Assembly: GCF_029914245.1 (NCBI RefSeq)
Contig: NZ_JARYZI010000001.1
Coordinates: forward strand, 434,001-498,000
Direction of reading: 5' to 3'
From: Fusibacter bizertensis
GTDB taxonomy: Bacteria; Bacillota; Clostridia; Peptostreptococcales; Acidaminobacteraceae
DNA length: 64,000 nucleotides
Shown here: positions 34,148-44,349 of the stretch, piece after piece
Position numbering within the stretch: position 1 is the first letter of the stretch
How the letters are laid out: every line of letters begins with the position of its first letter
Translations under genes and position numbers: made by a program
Notes under the pieces: model-generated
What the model saw: only the letters and a program-made list of their open reading frames with translations
What the model was told of the DNA's origin: nothing
The model's database searches: none

Positions 34148-35176
34148 TTATGACAGCATCTCAAAAGTCTTTGTGCCGCGGACCTTGTAGTTGATATAGC
34201 GATTGCGGTTGAGCGCACTTTGTTTATCTACCTCTCTTTGACAATCATTAATGACATGTTCTTTTAGTCCCGTCAGAGCGATGATTACCGATTGATTCAT
34301 TCCCTCTAAAATCATATTGATAATCGCATATTTTTGGAGTCCCGTTAAAGTAAATGGATTCTTACTGATTATTTTTTCACCATATTCTTTTTCATAAGCC
34401 GTCTTAACATCACCAAGAAACTCATGTGCCAAATCATGCCTAACGGGTTTTCCGGAAACTTTCAAAAATAGTAAATCCAGTCCCTCAAAATTTTGTTCAG
34501 CTCTTAATTTCATATAAATCTCAAGATCCTTAACCAGTGAAAACGGTAATTCAAGTTGAATGACACGATCAGTAAAATCATGATAATGAATCTTTAATAC
34601 TCTCCTTATCACATCATAATCCTGTACAGCTATAGATGAAATTCTATCGACATTTAAACCATATAAAAGCAGTAACTTAACAACAATCCGTATGCTCATC
34701 GCTTTAAAATTATTTGAGTTTAAAGCTTCGACTTGATTGATGATAAATTGAAATTGAGCTTGATCAATAGGCGGATAAGCCTCACGCTCCTTAAGTGTCA
34801 CACCAAGGGCATTTAATCTAACTTCAACCTCGTCAGCAAGTGTAGCAAATGGGGCTAAACGCTCCACCGCTTCATTGGGATACTTATCAAAAAGAACGCG
34901 CTCAAAGAGTTGATTCAGTGCAATAAGAAAATCATCAATCGCTGACTTGCTACTCACATTTTCATTTTTTTGAATATAATAAACTGCACTTTGGATAATA
35001 GAATTTCTGTTAAAAACCTTTCCAAAAACTTCAGTTAAATCCATGTCAAATTCATTTCGTTCCAATACATATGGTATAAAATAATCCCTTAGTTTAGGAA
35101 CATATTGATTGTACTTGTGAATTGTGAGTTGGTTCCCAAAATCTTGTTCAATTATCGTAATCATCTTTTCTCTCAC
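34148..35176 (-). CDS. tyrosine-recombinase-like protein lacking catalytic residues
   Basis: 342 residues. The layout of helices resembles the integrase catalytic domain: VVKLLLLYGLNVDRISSI at 165-182 sits where Xer proteins have GLRxxEL, LTGLQKYA at 277-284 where HxLRH occurs, and LTGLKEHV at 301-308 where LGH occurs. The Arg is Asn175 and neither the His-x-x-Arg pair nor a suitably placed Tyr is seen. Probably a catalytically dead DNA-binding relative. GTG 35176 start after AGGAGG. Alternative: an unrelated helical protein. Confidence 0.5.
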   Translation of the reverse strand: MREKMITIIEQDFGNQLTIHKYNQYVPKLRDYFIPYVLERNEFDMDLTEVFGKVFNRNSIIQSAVYYIQKNENVSSKSAIDDFLIALNQLFERVLFDKYPNEAVERLAPFATLADEVEVRLNALGVTLKEREAYPPIDQAQFQFIINQVEALNSNNFKAMSIRIVVKLLLLYGLNVDRISSIAVQDYDVIRRVLKIHYHDFTDRVIQLELPFSLVKDLEIYMKLRAEQNFEGLDLLFLKVSGKPVRHDLAHEFLGDVKTAYEKEYGEKIISKNPFTLTGLQKYAIINMILEGMNQSVIIALTGLKEHVINDCQREVDKQSALNRNRYINYKVRGTKTFEMLS

Positions 35177-35193
35177 GATGACCTCCTAATATG

Positions 35194-35736
35194 CTACTCT
35201 ATAACTCTGATAAGTAGCTTTCCGATAATTTCCTTATCGTCAATTAGCCCTACCGAACTACTTCTGCTGTCTAAGCTGTTGGTTCTATTATCACCTAAAA
35301 CAAAATATTTACCTTCAGGGACTACTATATTTTCTAAACTATCATGATCTGGAACTGCAATATAAGGTTCGTCTAGTATGATGCCATTGACATAAATTTT
35401 TCCCATTTGGATCTGTATCTGATCACCTGGCAAACCTATAATTCGCTTAATCAAGTTTTTAGATGAACCAGATTTGATAAAAATTCTTTGAATTCTATTG
35501 AGCTTTTTTAAATCAAGCTCACTAATTTTCAAATGAGATGAAAATGAGATGATATCTCCACGTTCATATTTGGATACTTTTTCAAGTAACACTACATTAC
35601 CACTTTCAAGTGTCGGTTGCATTGACTCCCCTGATACAATCGTCAAAGAAATGAAAGAATTAAGCAGAAGTACGATGGTAATTATAATTAAAAGCTCTTT
35701 CAAACCATTTTGTAATTTTTCTTTAAGGTGATTCAT
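35194..35736 (-). CDS. lepB: signal peptidase I
   Basis: 180 residues. N-terminal membrane anchor (13-35), catalytic Ser38 in SGESMQPT, general base Lys97 in KNLIKRIIGLPGD, and the family box VLGDNRTNSLDSR. Removes signal peptides from exported proteins at the outer face of the membrane. Single anchor and small size are typical of Gram-positive enzymes. ATG 35736 follows AAGGAGG. Confidence 0.93.
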   Translation of the reverse strand: MNHLKEKLQNGLKELLIIITIVLLLNSFISLTIVSGESMQPTLESGNVVLLEKVSKYERGDIISFSSHLKISELDLKKLNRIQRIFIKSGSSKNLIKRIIGLPGDQIQIQMGKIYVNGIILDEPYIAVPDHDSLENIVVPEGKYFVLGDNRTNSLDSRSSSVGLIDDKEIIGKLLIRVIE

Positions 35737-35761
35737 AGTGCCTCCTTGTTTGTGATCATTC

Positions 35762-35965
35762 TCAATGTCTTTTACTCATCGGATTGCTATTATCATTTTG
35801 ACGCGATAAATCATCCCCCAAACCGAGAATGAGATAAATAAAAATAAAATACCAAATATATATGGGCAAAAATAAAAACCAATTCTTATGTTCCCTTACA
35901 AACGCTTTTATATCGCCACAAATTTCTTTAAAAGAAAAAAGCTTTTTAGATTTCATTAATATCAT
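35762..35965 (-). CDS. small membrane protein
   Basis: 67 residues with one membrane segment (about 29-49) between a basic N-terminus and a polar tail. Two candidate starts, ATG 35965 and ATG 35956, share an AAAGGGG site. It sits just upstream of lepB on the same strand and may be co-transcribed with it. No family recognised. Confidence 0.5.
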   Translation of the reverse strand: MILMKSKKLFSFKEICGDIKAFVREHKNWFLFLPIYIWYFIFIYLILGLGDDLSRQNDNSNPMSKRH

Positions 35966-36024
35966 TTTCCCCTTTCATAAAATACGCAATCGCACCTGTA
36001 TTAGCGTTAACTACTCTATATACA

Positions 36025-36627
36025 TTATAAAGTGAACTCAAGCTGACAGTCATAAGGTTCATCATCAACCAATTTCTGATTATACTGCTTCGCTTCAACA
36101 CAGCCAACAGACTTATAAAAAGCCTGCGTCTCCTCAGATGAATGCGCAGAAATATAGAGCTTTTGGGCGCCCAATTCTTTAGCACTTTCACAGGCCAGTT
36201 CAAACAACTGCCTACCAATCCCTAGACCTCTTTTTTCATATGAAGTGTGAAGACTTGAAAGCTGTAAGTATTCGTTATGAGATCCAAAAAAATAGTTTTC
36301 AACTGACACAAAACCAACCAATACCTTTTCTCCGAATTGATCTCCGATTTCCGTCCCATCCACTACTTTGCTCTCGTTTTGTTTTTTATCTCTAGCTTCA
36401 AAAGCGCCATATACGATACCACCCATTTTAACGGTGTTTTTTAAGCATTTCACAAGAAATTCAAACGCATCTGCATCCCATGATTCAGTAAAAACTATTT
36501 CTTTAAGCTCCCACCGTTCATTCTCTTTACGCCAACATTTATTAACTTCTTGATACCGATTGAAACCATCAAATAAAGCCGTTTCAATATTGTTTTCACA
36601 CAGTTCAGTATATATGATCTTATGCAT
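36025..36627 (-). CDS. GNAT-family N-acetyltransferase
   Basis: 200 residues. The acetyl-CoA loop RGLGIGRQLFELA and the following AQKLYISAHSSEETQAFYKSVG are GNAT motifs A and B. The N-terminal 90 residues carry substrate-specific sequence. ATG 36627 follows GGAGG. It ends ahead of the small membrane protein and lepB. Substrate unknown. Confidence 0.82.
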   Translation of the reverse strand: MHKIIYTELCENNIETALFDGFNRYQEVNKCWRKENERWELKEIVFTESWDADAFEFLVKCLKNTVKMGGIVYGAFEARDKKQNESKVVDGTEIGDQFGEKVLVGFVSVENYFFGSHNEYLQLSSLHTSYEKRGLGIGRQLFELACESAKELGAQKLYISAHSSEETQAFYKSVGCVEAKQYNQKLVDDEPYDCQLEFTL

Positions 36628-36836
36628 CACAAAATCCTCCAGACAAGAACATTATACCAAAGCGCCACAACTAATGGAAACAAACAAAAATGTAACATGC
36701 CCTCCGTTGCTCTGGTCTAAGTTATTATAATCCTATTTTAATCTATGTCTCATGTTTGATATAAGTTAAAGTGTTACAATAAAAGGTATTGATTATAGTA
36801 TACTGATGTGAAAATTATTAATTTAGGAGATCACAT

Positions 36837-37115
36837 ATGAAAAAGAAAACACTGTTCGTACTATTTCTGCTCTTAACATTGTTTACCAGTAGTCTATCAT
36901 GGGCAGATGCCTCAGTAATGACAACCAAACTTACCCATGCAGTTGAACCTGTATCTGCAGATTCATTTATACTTCAAAATGGAAATGCAATTTACCTCTC
37001 TGGTATCAAGTCAAATGGAAATTACATTATCAAGAATGATCAAAAATCAATCAGATATCAATTAAAGTCTGTAAAAAGAGCTGATATAATTTCACTTTCG
37101 CACATTTCCCTATAA
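36837..37115 (+). pseudogene. truncated paralogue of the SLH protein N-terminus
   Basis: 92 residues from ATG 36837 (AGGAG upstream). Signal peptide and the next 50 residues closely match the start of the SLH protein at 38186: both have SSLSWAD, then AVEP and a FxLQNxNAxYLSG motif. After about residue 75 similarity ends and a stop follows. It is probably a remnant of a partial duplication, though a short secreted protein could still be made. Confidence 0.65.
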
Positions 37116-37190
37116 TCAAATTTTTTCATACTTCACCTTAACATTAACTCATGGTGAAATACCTATGAGATACTGCCAAGATAATGTTAA

Positions 37191-37886
37191 TCAAGTATGA
37201 ACTTCAAGTACACGCTTATATTCATTGCAAAGGGGGTGTAATATCGCTTCATCTTCTATCACTGTGGAGAAACGACTCACATCTTCTGCATTATAATTAT
37301 CTGTCATATCATCATTAATAGATGAAACTTCACCACATATGAGATCACCATAACCATCTTTTGCCCAAAATAGATGATACATAAAAGGTCTTAAGGTGAT
37401 GCTATGTCCAGGCTTGATCAAAAGTTCTTCACCAGCTTTTACAGTACATCTCATACCATCGAGATCAACCACAACATCGGTGATATAATCCACGTCGCCA
37501 TCTTCAAGTCGATTGTAAAGTTTAATTGCCAGCATCCCGCCTGCTCTGTTGATAATATCTTCTGTCTTACTAGCATGATGATGAATTGGCAACCTTTGAC
37601 CTTCTTTTAAAATTATAAGCTTTTCAGCATATGGCGTTCCCACACTTGCATCTGATAACGAACCATTTCTAAGTGTGAAAAGCACAGCACCCAGTTCCAC
37701 AAAACGGTCTTTGCCATAATCCGTAATATCCCAGCCAAGCATCACTTCTTTAATCGTTTTAATGTCATGCTCACCCGAAACCCACTCAGACATCGTCCAA
37801 TAACCAAACGGTGGAAGTTTAATCTTATTTTCTTCTAGCAATGTCATCGCCCATCTTAAGGCAGCGTTGATTTCAGAACGTTTCAT
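37191..37886 (-). CDS. D-lyxose isomerase-like cupin (sugar isomerase)
   Basis: 231 residues. Cupin metal ligands appear in LPIHHHASKTEDII near 98-111 and in PGHSITLRPFMYHLFWA near 163. FGYWTMSEW and LGWDITDYG are typical of the D-lyxose/D-mannose isomerase family, which interconvert aldose and ketose sugars. ATG 37886 follows GAGGAG. Stands alone between the SLH gene and its truncated paralogue. Confidence 0.78.
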   Translation of the reverse strand: MKRSEINAALRWAMTLLEENKIKLPPFGYWTMSEWVSGEHDIKTIKEVMLGWDITDYGKDRFVELGAVLFTLRNGSLSDASVGTPYAEKLIILKEGQRLPIHHHASKTEDIINRAGGMLAIKLYNRLEDGDVDYITDVVVDLDGMRCTVKAGEELLIKPGHSITLRPFMYHLFWAKDGYGDLICGEVSSINDDMTDNYNAEDVSRFSTVIEDEAILHPLCNEYKRVLEVHT

Positions 37887-38185
37887 AATGTGCTCTCCTC
37901 AATATTTAATGTTTCAGCAACAATTTAATGTTTCAGCAACAAAGTGCTACTCTCTTTTTTTAATCATACCATCATTTAATTTTCTAAACAATTAGCGTCT
38001 TGAAACTTTTGGGACTGTGAATAAATCAATAAAATAAAACCCAAAATTTCATATGACTATCAGTCAAATTTTCTAATGAATTTCTAATAAAATTCTTATG
38101 ATATAACTATAAAACATTGCTATATTGAAATGGTGTGCTTATTACAGCATTGTAACAATACCATACTCAACTTAGGGGGACAAAT

Positions 38186-40318
38186 ATGAAAAAGAAAGCA
38201 TTCCTAGTACTTGTATTACTACTGACTTTAGCTGCAAGCAGCCTATCATGGGCAGATATCACAGCGACAGTTACAAAAGTTACACTTGCAGTTGAACCTG
38301 ACTATAGCGAGTCATTTGTGTTACAAAATGATAATGCGGTATATCTATCCGGTAAAAAAGGAAAAGAAAATTACGTTGTAAAATATGACAACAACCTCAA
38401 GCTACAATGGCAACTTAAACTGTCATCATTACCTCAAAAAGCAGATTTATACAGTGGTTACATATATGCAGTGTCTAGTAAATCAGTTTATAAGATTAGC
38501 CTAGACGGGGCATTGATTTGGGAAAAATCATTTAATACGGGTTCAAAAGAATATGATCCCGTCGACATCACCATCGTTGGAAATCAAGTTTTTACAAGTG
38601 GGTTAGCGCTGCCTAGTTCAGGAGGATATGTGCTCCATGCCTTTACAACACTTTGCACAACGGATGGCGGTTCGGTAACCACACACGAATTTAATGAGTC
38701 CACCAATTCTGGACGTAGTAGTGGGTATAATAACGGTAGCTTTTATGTAGAAATTGCCGATCATAAGTTCATTTCAACCGTTGATAACAAATCATTTAAA
38801 GATGTATCTGAAACAGAATTCAATCAAAAATATGTCAACGATCAAAGGATGTCAAGCCAGTGGTTTGCGGGACCAACTGAGAAACCAGGGGTTTCTCAAC
38901 TGATAAGCATATCTGGAATTGAAATAGAAACGACATACATTCCAGCAAAACTCTATTCATGTGTCATGCTTGCAGATAATAGCATTCTTGGGATTGGTAT
39001 CGATTCAAACTATAACACCCTTGGTTTTATGCGCACAAGTAAACTTTCATTACCATCAACAGCAAATGATATTGCTAAACCTATTAATATCCCAACAACA
39101 GCATTAAAAAATATCACAGATAAAGATTCACTTACCTCTTCACTTGAAAAAATCCATAATGATTACTTCGCAAATACAGATGCAAGAGGCGAGTCCGCAG
39201 ATTTAATCGCACTTTATTCTGAACAAGCAATCGCGAAATTATCGGTTTATCACGTCTCTTCTGAAATGCCAATATCAAGTGTTGATTTAGCGCCTACACT
39301 TTCCGCACAAAACGAACTCTATGATTATGTGACTTCTTTAAATGACGCTGCAAACCTTTTCCGTATGAGACAAGTTAAATCATACCTAACACTTAAAACT
39401 GAAAAAGAAGATGCTACTTTAACGCTTTCAAGCGATTTAGCAACACTCAAATGTGATGGCATCATCATCTCAACACCATTAATGGATCTAAAGTTGGATC
39501 AACATGCTTTAGCTTCCCTTAAAAGCAAGGAAAATTTAATCCTCACTTTCACTAAGGAGGGTACAAAACCAAGTGTTACTTTTAATAGAATCTTAGATAT
39601 GCCAGTTATTATCGCCTTACCAAAAACTACTGGTAGTATAGATACCACAAGTATCTTTAATTCAAAAGATCAAAATATTGGCGGGAAATATAACCCCGTC
39701 ACAGGTATGTTTGAAACACGAATTAAAACTGGTGATACCTTCACTGTAAAAAGTGGCGCAAAAAATTTCACTGACTTAGGACTTCAAAACAACGAAGTAA
39801 AAGAAGCCATTTCAGTACTTGCTGCCAAGGGCATTATGGGTGGAAAATCAGAAACAAGCTTTAGTCCAGATTCGCCTATTACCAGAGCTGAAATCGCTGC
39901 TACACTTCTCAATTTAACTTGTCTTTTAGAAGAAAAAGGGCAACCTGAGTTTGCTGATGTAAAACCAAGTGATTGGTATTACAATATAGCGTACAGCGCT
40001 AAGAAAAACGGCATCATGAAGGGTACGAACACTACAGATTTTTCACCAAAAGTTCTAATCAATAAAGAGCAACTTTTGACCATCCTCTCTCTAAAACTTC
40101 AAGAGGATATGGGGTATGTCAATAACTCGATTTTCTCATCCTATGATTACTTTACTGATACTAACTTAGTTTCATCATGGGCACAACCTCACTTTGCCTT
40201 TGCAAGCCAAGAAGGCTTTTTAATCAACTTCCGTTATCGCAATTTAGATGCAAAATCAAACTTAACAAGAGGCGAAACCGCTCAATTGATCTATGCGTTT
40301 TACAAGAAATTCTGGTAA
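38186..40318 (+). CDS. secreted protein with three C-terminal SLH domains
   Basis: 710 residues. Signal peptide 1-23, an N-terminal part with WD/PQQ-like repeats (LKLQWQLKLSSLPQ, GALIWEKSF) suggesting a beta-propeller, a middle region of unknown fold, and three SLH modules from about residue 528 (FTDLGL..., FADVKPSDWYY..., FTDTNLVSSWAQ...). SLH domains bind secondary wall polymers, holding the protein at the cell surface. ATG 38186 follows AGGGGG. The transcript ends in hairpin repeat copy 4. Confidence 0.88.
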   Translation: MKKKAFLVLVLLLTLAASSLSWADITATVTKVTLAVEPDYSESFVLQNDNAVYLSGKKGKENYVVKYDNNLKLQWQLKLSSLPQKADLYSGYIYAVSSKSVYKISLDGALIWEKSFNTGSKEYDPVDITIVGNQVFTSGLALPSSGGYVLHAFTTLCTTDGGSVTTHEFNESTNSGRSSGYNNGSFYVEIADHKFISTVDNKSFKDVSETEFNQKYVNDQRMSSQWFAGPTEKPGVSQLISISGIEIETTYIPAKLYSCVMLADNSILGIGIDSNYNTLGFMRTSKLSLPSTANDIAKPINIPTTALKNITDKDSLTSSLEKIHNDYFANTDARGESADLIALYSEQAIAKLSVYHVSSEMPISSVDLAPTLSAQNELYDYVTSLNDAANLFRMRQVKSYLTLKTEKEDATLTLSSDLATLKCDGIIISTPLMDLKLDQHALASLKSKENLILTFTKEGTKPSVTFNRILDMPVIIALPKTTGSIDTTSIFNSKDQNIGGKYNPVTGMFETRIKTGDTFTVKSGAKNFTDLGLQNNEVKEAISVLAAKGIMGGKSETSFSPDSPITRAEIAATLLNLTCLLEEKGQPEFADVKPSDWYYNIAYSAKKNGIMKGTNTTDFSPKVLINKEQLLTILSLKLQEDMGYVNNSIFSSYDYFTDTNLVSSWAQPHFAFASQEGFLINFRYRNLDAKSNLTRGETAQLIYAFYKKFW

Positions 40319-40377
40319 TGCATTGAAGTTCACAGAATTAAGGTAAAATAAATTGCATATATACTTTTATTATGTAC

Positions 40378-40489
40378 AAAGCCCCATTTCAAATAGAATC
40401 TTCCAGTCCCAGTCCTCGACTATTGCAAACTGCGTTTGCAAATCATAGTCTGTGGAAGGACTTTCAGATTTATTTGTAATGGGGCTTTT
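40378..40489. repeat. terminator-nested hairpin repeat, copy 4
   Basis: Outer stem AAAGCCCCAT/ATGGGGCTTTT encloses a reverse core. It starts 60 nt after the SLH gene and has the T-run of a terminator. Confidence 0.85.
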
Positions 40490-40719
40490 ATATCATTATT
40501 CAAATCTTTTTTATCACCATTTAAACATTTCTTGATTACACTTAGATTATAACTAATCACTAAAATCATATATGAATAAACTAAAATTCCTTTAGATTGA
40601 TGTGAATTTCGCCTTCACTCAATTTCTATCAATTATAGCTAAAGGTCAAAGACATTGACATAGTATATCCATTTTCAAGTCAACATGCATTTCAAAGTCA
40701 AGTTCATTTCAAAAAGAAG

Positions 40720-40829
40720 GAAGCCCCTAGCAAATAAATCTGAAAGTCCTTCCGCAGGTTATGATTTGCAAACGCAGTTTGCAATAACCGAGGACTGGGA
40801 CTGGAAGAATTATTTGCTAGCGGGGCTTC
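40720..40829. repeat. terminator-nested hairpin repeat, copy 5
   Basis: Outer stem GAAGCCCCTAGCAAATA / TATTTGCTAGCGGGGCTTC encloses a forward core with apex TTGCAAA/TTTGCAA. Downstream end of the ABC-2 exporter operon. Confidence 0.85.
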
Positions 40830-40832
40830 TGC

Positions 40833-40894
40833 CCTTGACCTTGAACTTGCACTTTGAACTTGCCTTTGACCTTGACCTTGAACTTGACTTTGCT
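40833..40894. repeat. degenerate hexamer array
   Basis: Imperfect TTGACC/TTGAACT units between hairpin copy 5 and the stop of the ABC-2 permease. Confidence 0.78.
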
Positions 40895-42064
40895 CTATGC
40901 CCTTTGACTTGCCCGCTTACCCACTGCAAGTGATACCGCAAGGAATGCTGCGCCAAAGCCTAGTTCGATTAAAAGGATACTCAGGATTCCACTTATAGAT
41001 GAAAAATCAAAATGTGTTAGATTTGCAATTTGCTGATTGGCTTTTACATACCAGTAAGTTGGGAAAAAGCTCGCAACTCTCAGTACACTCTCTCCTAAAA
41101 AAGCTTGGGGTACGAAAACACCACTGATGAAACAAGATGATAAAGTGATGATATTGGCTACTGCTGAGACGGCTTCGCGACCCTTTACAAGATTGCCTAC
41201 AAGATAACCTAGACCTAGAACACTTAGTGCAAACACCACGGAATTGAGCATGAAATAAAGTGTATTTACTTTGAATATATTTCTAGCATCAAACACCAAG
41301 CATAGGAGGATCAAGATGCCCCAAGTCCCAAAGGCAAACACAGCATTCGCAAGTAAGAACTGTAAACTTTTACTGAGACTTGTTATAGGGCTGCAAGCAT
41401 TTCGCCACTTAATTTCTTTACGATTAAACACCCTCATCACCGTTGAAACCCCTAAGATCATGATGAACATATACGAATAAGCAAGGTAGTTAAAGAAAAA
41501 TGGCATCAAACTACCTTCAACTGCTTTGGGATCAGGTGCAACCATCGTCACCTTAGTCGTATTTTTAAGTTGATTTACAACAAGTTCGGCCACCTTTTCT
41601 TCACTGAGATCTGATGTCCCCGTTAGGTATAGCTGCGTCAGTTTCATAAACTGGTTTATCTGCATGTTTACTTGTACAGACTCTGTTGAACCAGGTATGA
41701 CCTTAGTTTCAAGAGATAACGGATTACCACTCATCACTGATGCCGTAAAACCTTCTGGAATTCTCACTACCATATAAATGGCTCTAAAATAAAGTGCATC
41801 TTGGATCGCTTCCTTATTGTCTTCAAGTTCCACAAGGGTTGACACTTCAGAAAGTGCATTGCTTATGCCCTCAGTAAGTGCTGTATGCTCCTCACCTATG
41901 ATGGCAATTGGCACTTTGGTATCACTATAAGTTGAAAGTGTTTCACCACCCTCCCCACTTAGATTTTTAACGATCATGGACACCATGATAAATATAAAGA
42001 TATAGATGAGCATTAAAGGTAAATTTTTCTTAATGATTTTCATACTGACTTTAAAGACTGGCAT
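40895..42064 (-). CDS. ABC-2 type permease subunit
   Basis: 389 residues. One membrane segment at the N-terminus (about 15-32), a large extracytoplasmic domain (to about 180), then five membrane segments, the classic ABC2_membrane_3 plan. ATG 42064 follows GGGGGCG and overlaps the preceding permease by 14 nt. Together with the second permease and the ATPase it forms a heterodimeric exporter. Substrate unknown; the neighbouring two-component system may control it. Confidence 0.85.
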   Translation of the reverse strand: MPVFKVSMKIIKKNLPLMLIYIFIFIMVSMIVKNLSGEGGETLSTYSDTKVPIAIIGEEHTALTEGISNALSEVSTLVELEDNKEAIQDALYFRAIYMVVRIPEGFTASVMSGNPLSLETKVIPGSTESVQVNMQINQFMKLTQLYLTGTSDLSEEKVAELVVNQLKNTTKVTMVAPDPKAVEGSLMPFFFNYLAYSYMFIMILGVSTVMRVFNRKEIKWRNACSPITSLSKSLQFLLANAVFAFGTWGILILLCLVFDARNIFKVNTLYFMLNSVVFALSVLGLGYLVGNLVKGREAVSAVANIITLSSCFISGVFVPQAFLGESVLRVASFFPTYWYVKANQQIANLTHFDFSSISGILSILLIELGFGAAFLAVSLAVGKRASQRA

Positions 42065-43187
42065 ATTTTCGCCCCCTTATGATGAGATATGTCATACTAC
42101 AAAATAGAAGTGAATAAAGCGACATACCTGTTAAATTGAGAAAGAAGCGCATGTGCGAATCATAGTAGTACAGCGCATACAGTGAGTCCGATAGCAAATT
42201 TGCTGGGTTCAGATAGCCAAGAATCGGTACATGCTTTGCCACATAATACTTAACTTCCCCAATCATCATACCCGCTAGGAAAGAACCTGCCATGGATACG
42301 ATAAGCACCACTGCGATCTTCACACCCTCGCCTTTTTTCACCAGTGCAGATATAAACGTACCCATGGAGATGCCGAGGATACTGCCAACGAACAAGACCA
42401 TGATCACATAGCCCGTATTCTGACCGAAGCCAACACCTAGCACATAGTTCATATAGCCCAATAATATAAGTAGACCTGAAAAATGAATGATCAGAGCAGC
42501 GATGACACCTGCTGCGAAAACTTTAAGCTTATGAACGGGTGCGATATTGATGCGCGCCGCCTCAGCACTGAGGTTTGCCTGAACGCGGTTGACCTCTTCC
42601 AGTCCATACATACTGCCATATAAACACGCCATAGCAATGAGTGCATAAAAGTATACCAGCGTCGGATCAGTAGATTTTTCAGTGACACCCTTTTCAACCA
42701 CATAACTCGCCGTCATGGATAGAGACTCAAGTAGAGCTGGTAGAGCGTCAGGATTGCTCGCTACAATTTCTTTGATAGTAGCCGTATTTTGGCTATACTG
42801 ATCAAGAAAATGCTTCAATATACTCTGATTCAAACCCGAATTTAACACCACAAGATCAGGTGTCTTACCCGGGATGATATAACCCGAGATATCATAATCC
42901 TTAAGATGCTGTAATGCCGTCCTCTCGTCAGACACAGAAAGGTCAAACAGTGGATTTTCACCTTTTGATAGATCTTCCATGGTCTTTAAAAATTCTGGTT
43001 GTTGGTTAAGTGCTTCGCCACTCACCAGCGTAACGCTAATAGGAGAGAATTCTTCGATCTTACCAATGTTGCCGAGCGCTACACTGAAAAACGTCGCAAG
43101 TACCAAAGGAAAAATCATGGTCCAAAACACAAGGCTCTTCTCACGTAATAGCGTTATAATTCTATATTTAAAAATGTGTAAAAACAT
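42051..43187 (-). CDS. ABC-2 type permease subunit
   Basis: 378 residues, same plan as its neighbour: N-terminal segment (about 20-38), extracytoplasmic domain, five C-terminal segments. ATG 43187 follows AGGAGG, 9 nt after the ATPase gene. The two permeases are distant paralogues. Confidence 0.85.
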   Translation of the reverse strand: MFLHIFKYRIITLLREKSLVFWTMIFPLVLATFFSVALGNIGKIEEFSPISVTLVSGEALNQQPEFLKTMEDLSKGENPLFDLSVSDERTALQHLKDYDISGYIIPGKTPDLVVLNSGLNQSILKHFLDQYSQNTATIKEIVASNPDALPALLESLSMTASYVVEKGVTEKSTDPTLVYFYALIAMACLYGSMYGLEEVNRVQANLSAEAARINIAPVHKLKVFAAGVIAALIIHFSGLLILLGYMNYVLGVGFGQNTGYVIMVLFVGSILGISMGTFISALVKKGEGVKIAVVLIVSMAGSFLAGMMIGEVKYYVAKHVPILGYLNPANLLSDSLYALYYYDSHMRFFLNLTGMSLYSLLFCSMTYLIIRGRKYASL

Positions 43188-43196
43188 AGTCTCCTC

Positions 43197-44129
43197 CTAA
43201 TCGCGCAGCTCTTTGCCCGTAATTTCTAAGAAAACGTCGTTTAGCGTCGGTAATTCAGAATAAATCTTACCAAAACTCACTTGCTCTCGTTTTAAAGTTT
43301 CAAGTACATTTTCGAGATTGTTTTTGCCTTTTGCAGAGCGAATTGTGAGAACGCCACTGAGGTCTTCTACTGAGATGATATTCGGAAGTCCTTTTAGTGC
43401 TTCTAGTTGATGGGAAGTGATTTCATAGGTTTCAACGGTAATCTTTTCACCCAGCGAGATCATCCCTTTAAGTTCATCTTTTGTGCCTGTTGCGATTACT
43501 TGTCCCTTATCGAGGATCATAATTCTCGAGCAAATCTGCTCTACTTCTTCCATGTAGTGAGAAGTATAGATAATTGTCGCACCTTGTTTGTTAAGCTGGA
43601 CAATCCCCTCTAAAATCTTGTTTCTGCTTTGGGGGTCAACTGCAACTGTTGGCTCATCTAGTATGATCAGTTTTGGTTTATGTGCGATACCACAAGCGAT
43701 ATTGAGTCTTCTTAAAAGTCCGCCACTTAATTTCTTTGGATAAAATTTTGTAAATTCTTCAAGCCCTACGAACTTGATTGCCTCTTCTACCAGCGCTTTT
43801 CTTTCCTTTTTATCAGATACATAAAGCCCACAGAAATAGTCGATATTGCCATGAACTGTTAACTCATCAAAAACCGCTACCTCTTGCATGACAATCCCGA
43901 TGTCTCTTTTAATATCATACGCCTCAGGTTTCATCGGTTTATCGAAAACGGATATGTCTCCTTTATCGTATTTTAAAAGCGATAAGATGCAGTTAATGGC
44001 AGTTGTCTTACCTGAACCATTGGGTCCAAGTAGTCCAAAAATTTCACCTTGCTTTACTTCAAAACTCAAGTGATCTAGTGCAAGTAGATCACCATATCTT
44101 TTAACCAATTGATTTACTTTTACGATCAT
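43197..44129 (-). CDS. ABC transporter ATPase
   Basis: 310 residues. Walker A GPNGSGKT near 36-43, signature LSGGLLRRL near 136, Walker B LIILDEPTVAVDP near 155, switch His in YTSHYMEE. The C-terminal 90 residues are the extension usual in drug and antibiotic exporters (CcmA-type). ATG 44129 follows GGAGG. First gene of the exporter operon. Confidence 0.9.
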   Translation of the reverse strand: MIVKVNQLVKRYGDLLALDHLSFEVKQGEIFGLLGPNGSGKTTAINCILSLLKYDKGDISVFDKPMKPEAYDIKRDIGIVMQEVAVFDELTVHGNIDYFCGLYVSDKKERKALVEEAIKFVGLEEFTKFYPKKLSGGLLRRLNIACGIAHKPKLIILDEPTVAVDPQSRNKILEGIVQLNKQGATIIYTSHYMEEVEQICSRIMILDKGQVIATGTKDELKGMISLGEKITVETYEITSHQLEALKGLPNIISVEDLSGVLTIRSAKGKNNLENVLETLKREQVSFGKIYSELPTLNDVFLEITGKELRD

Positions 44130-44349
44130 ATTAACCTCCGTTATTCTTTATCATGGTCTAAGTATACCTTTAAATGAGGCAATGGGTTAGTGCCTGTTAT
44201 CACTAAAATCACATGACATTTGTCACCTTGCTTTCAGATGTGGTCAGATGATAAACTATGTAAGAAAACATTCTATATATAACTAGCAATATCTCCATAT
44301 ACAATCGCATGTAACACGCGTATATGAAGTCAATCCAACAAGGAGGCAA

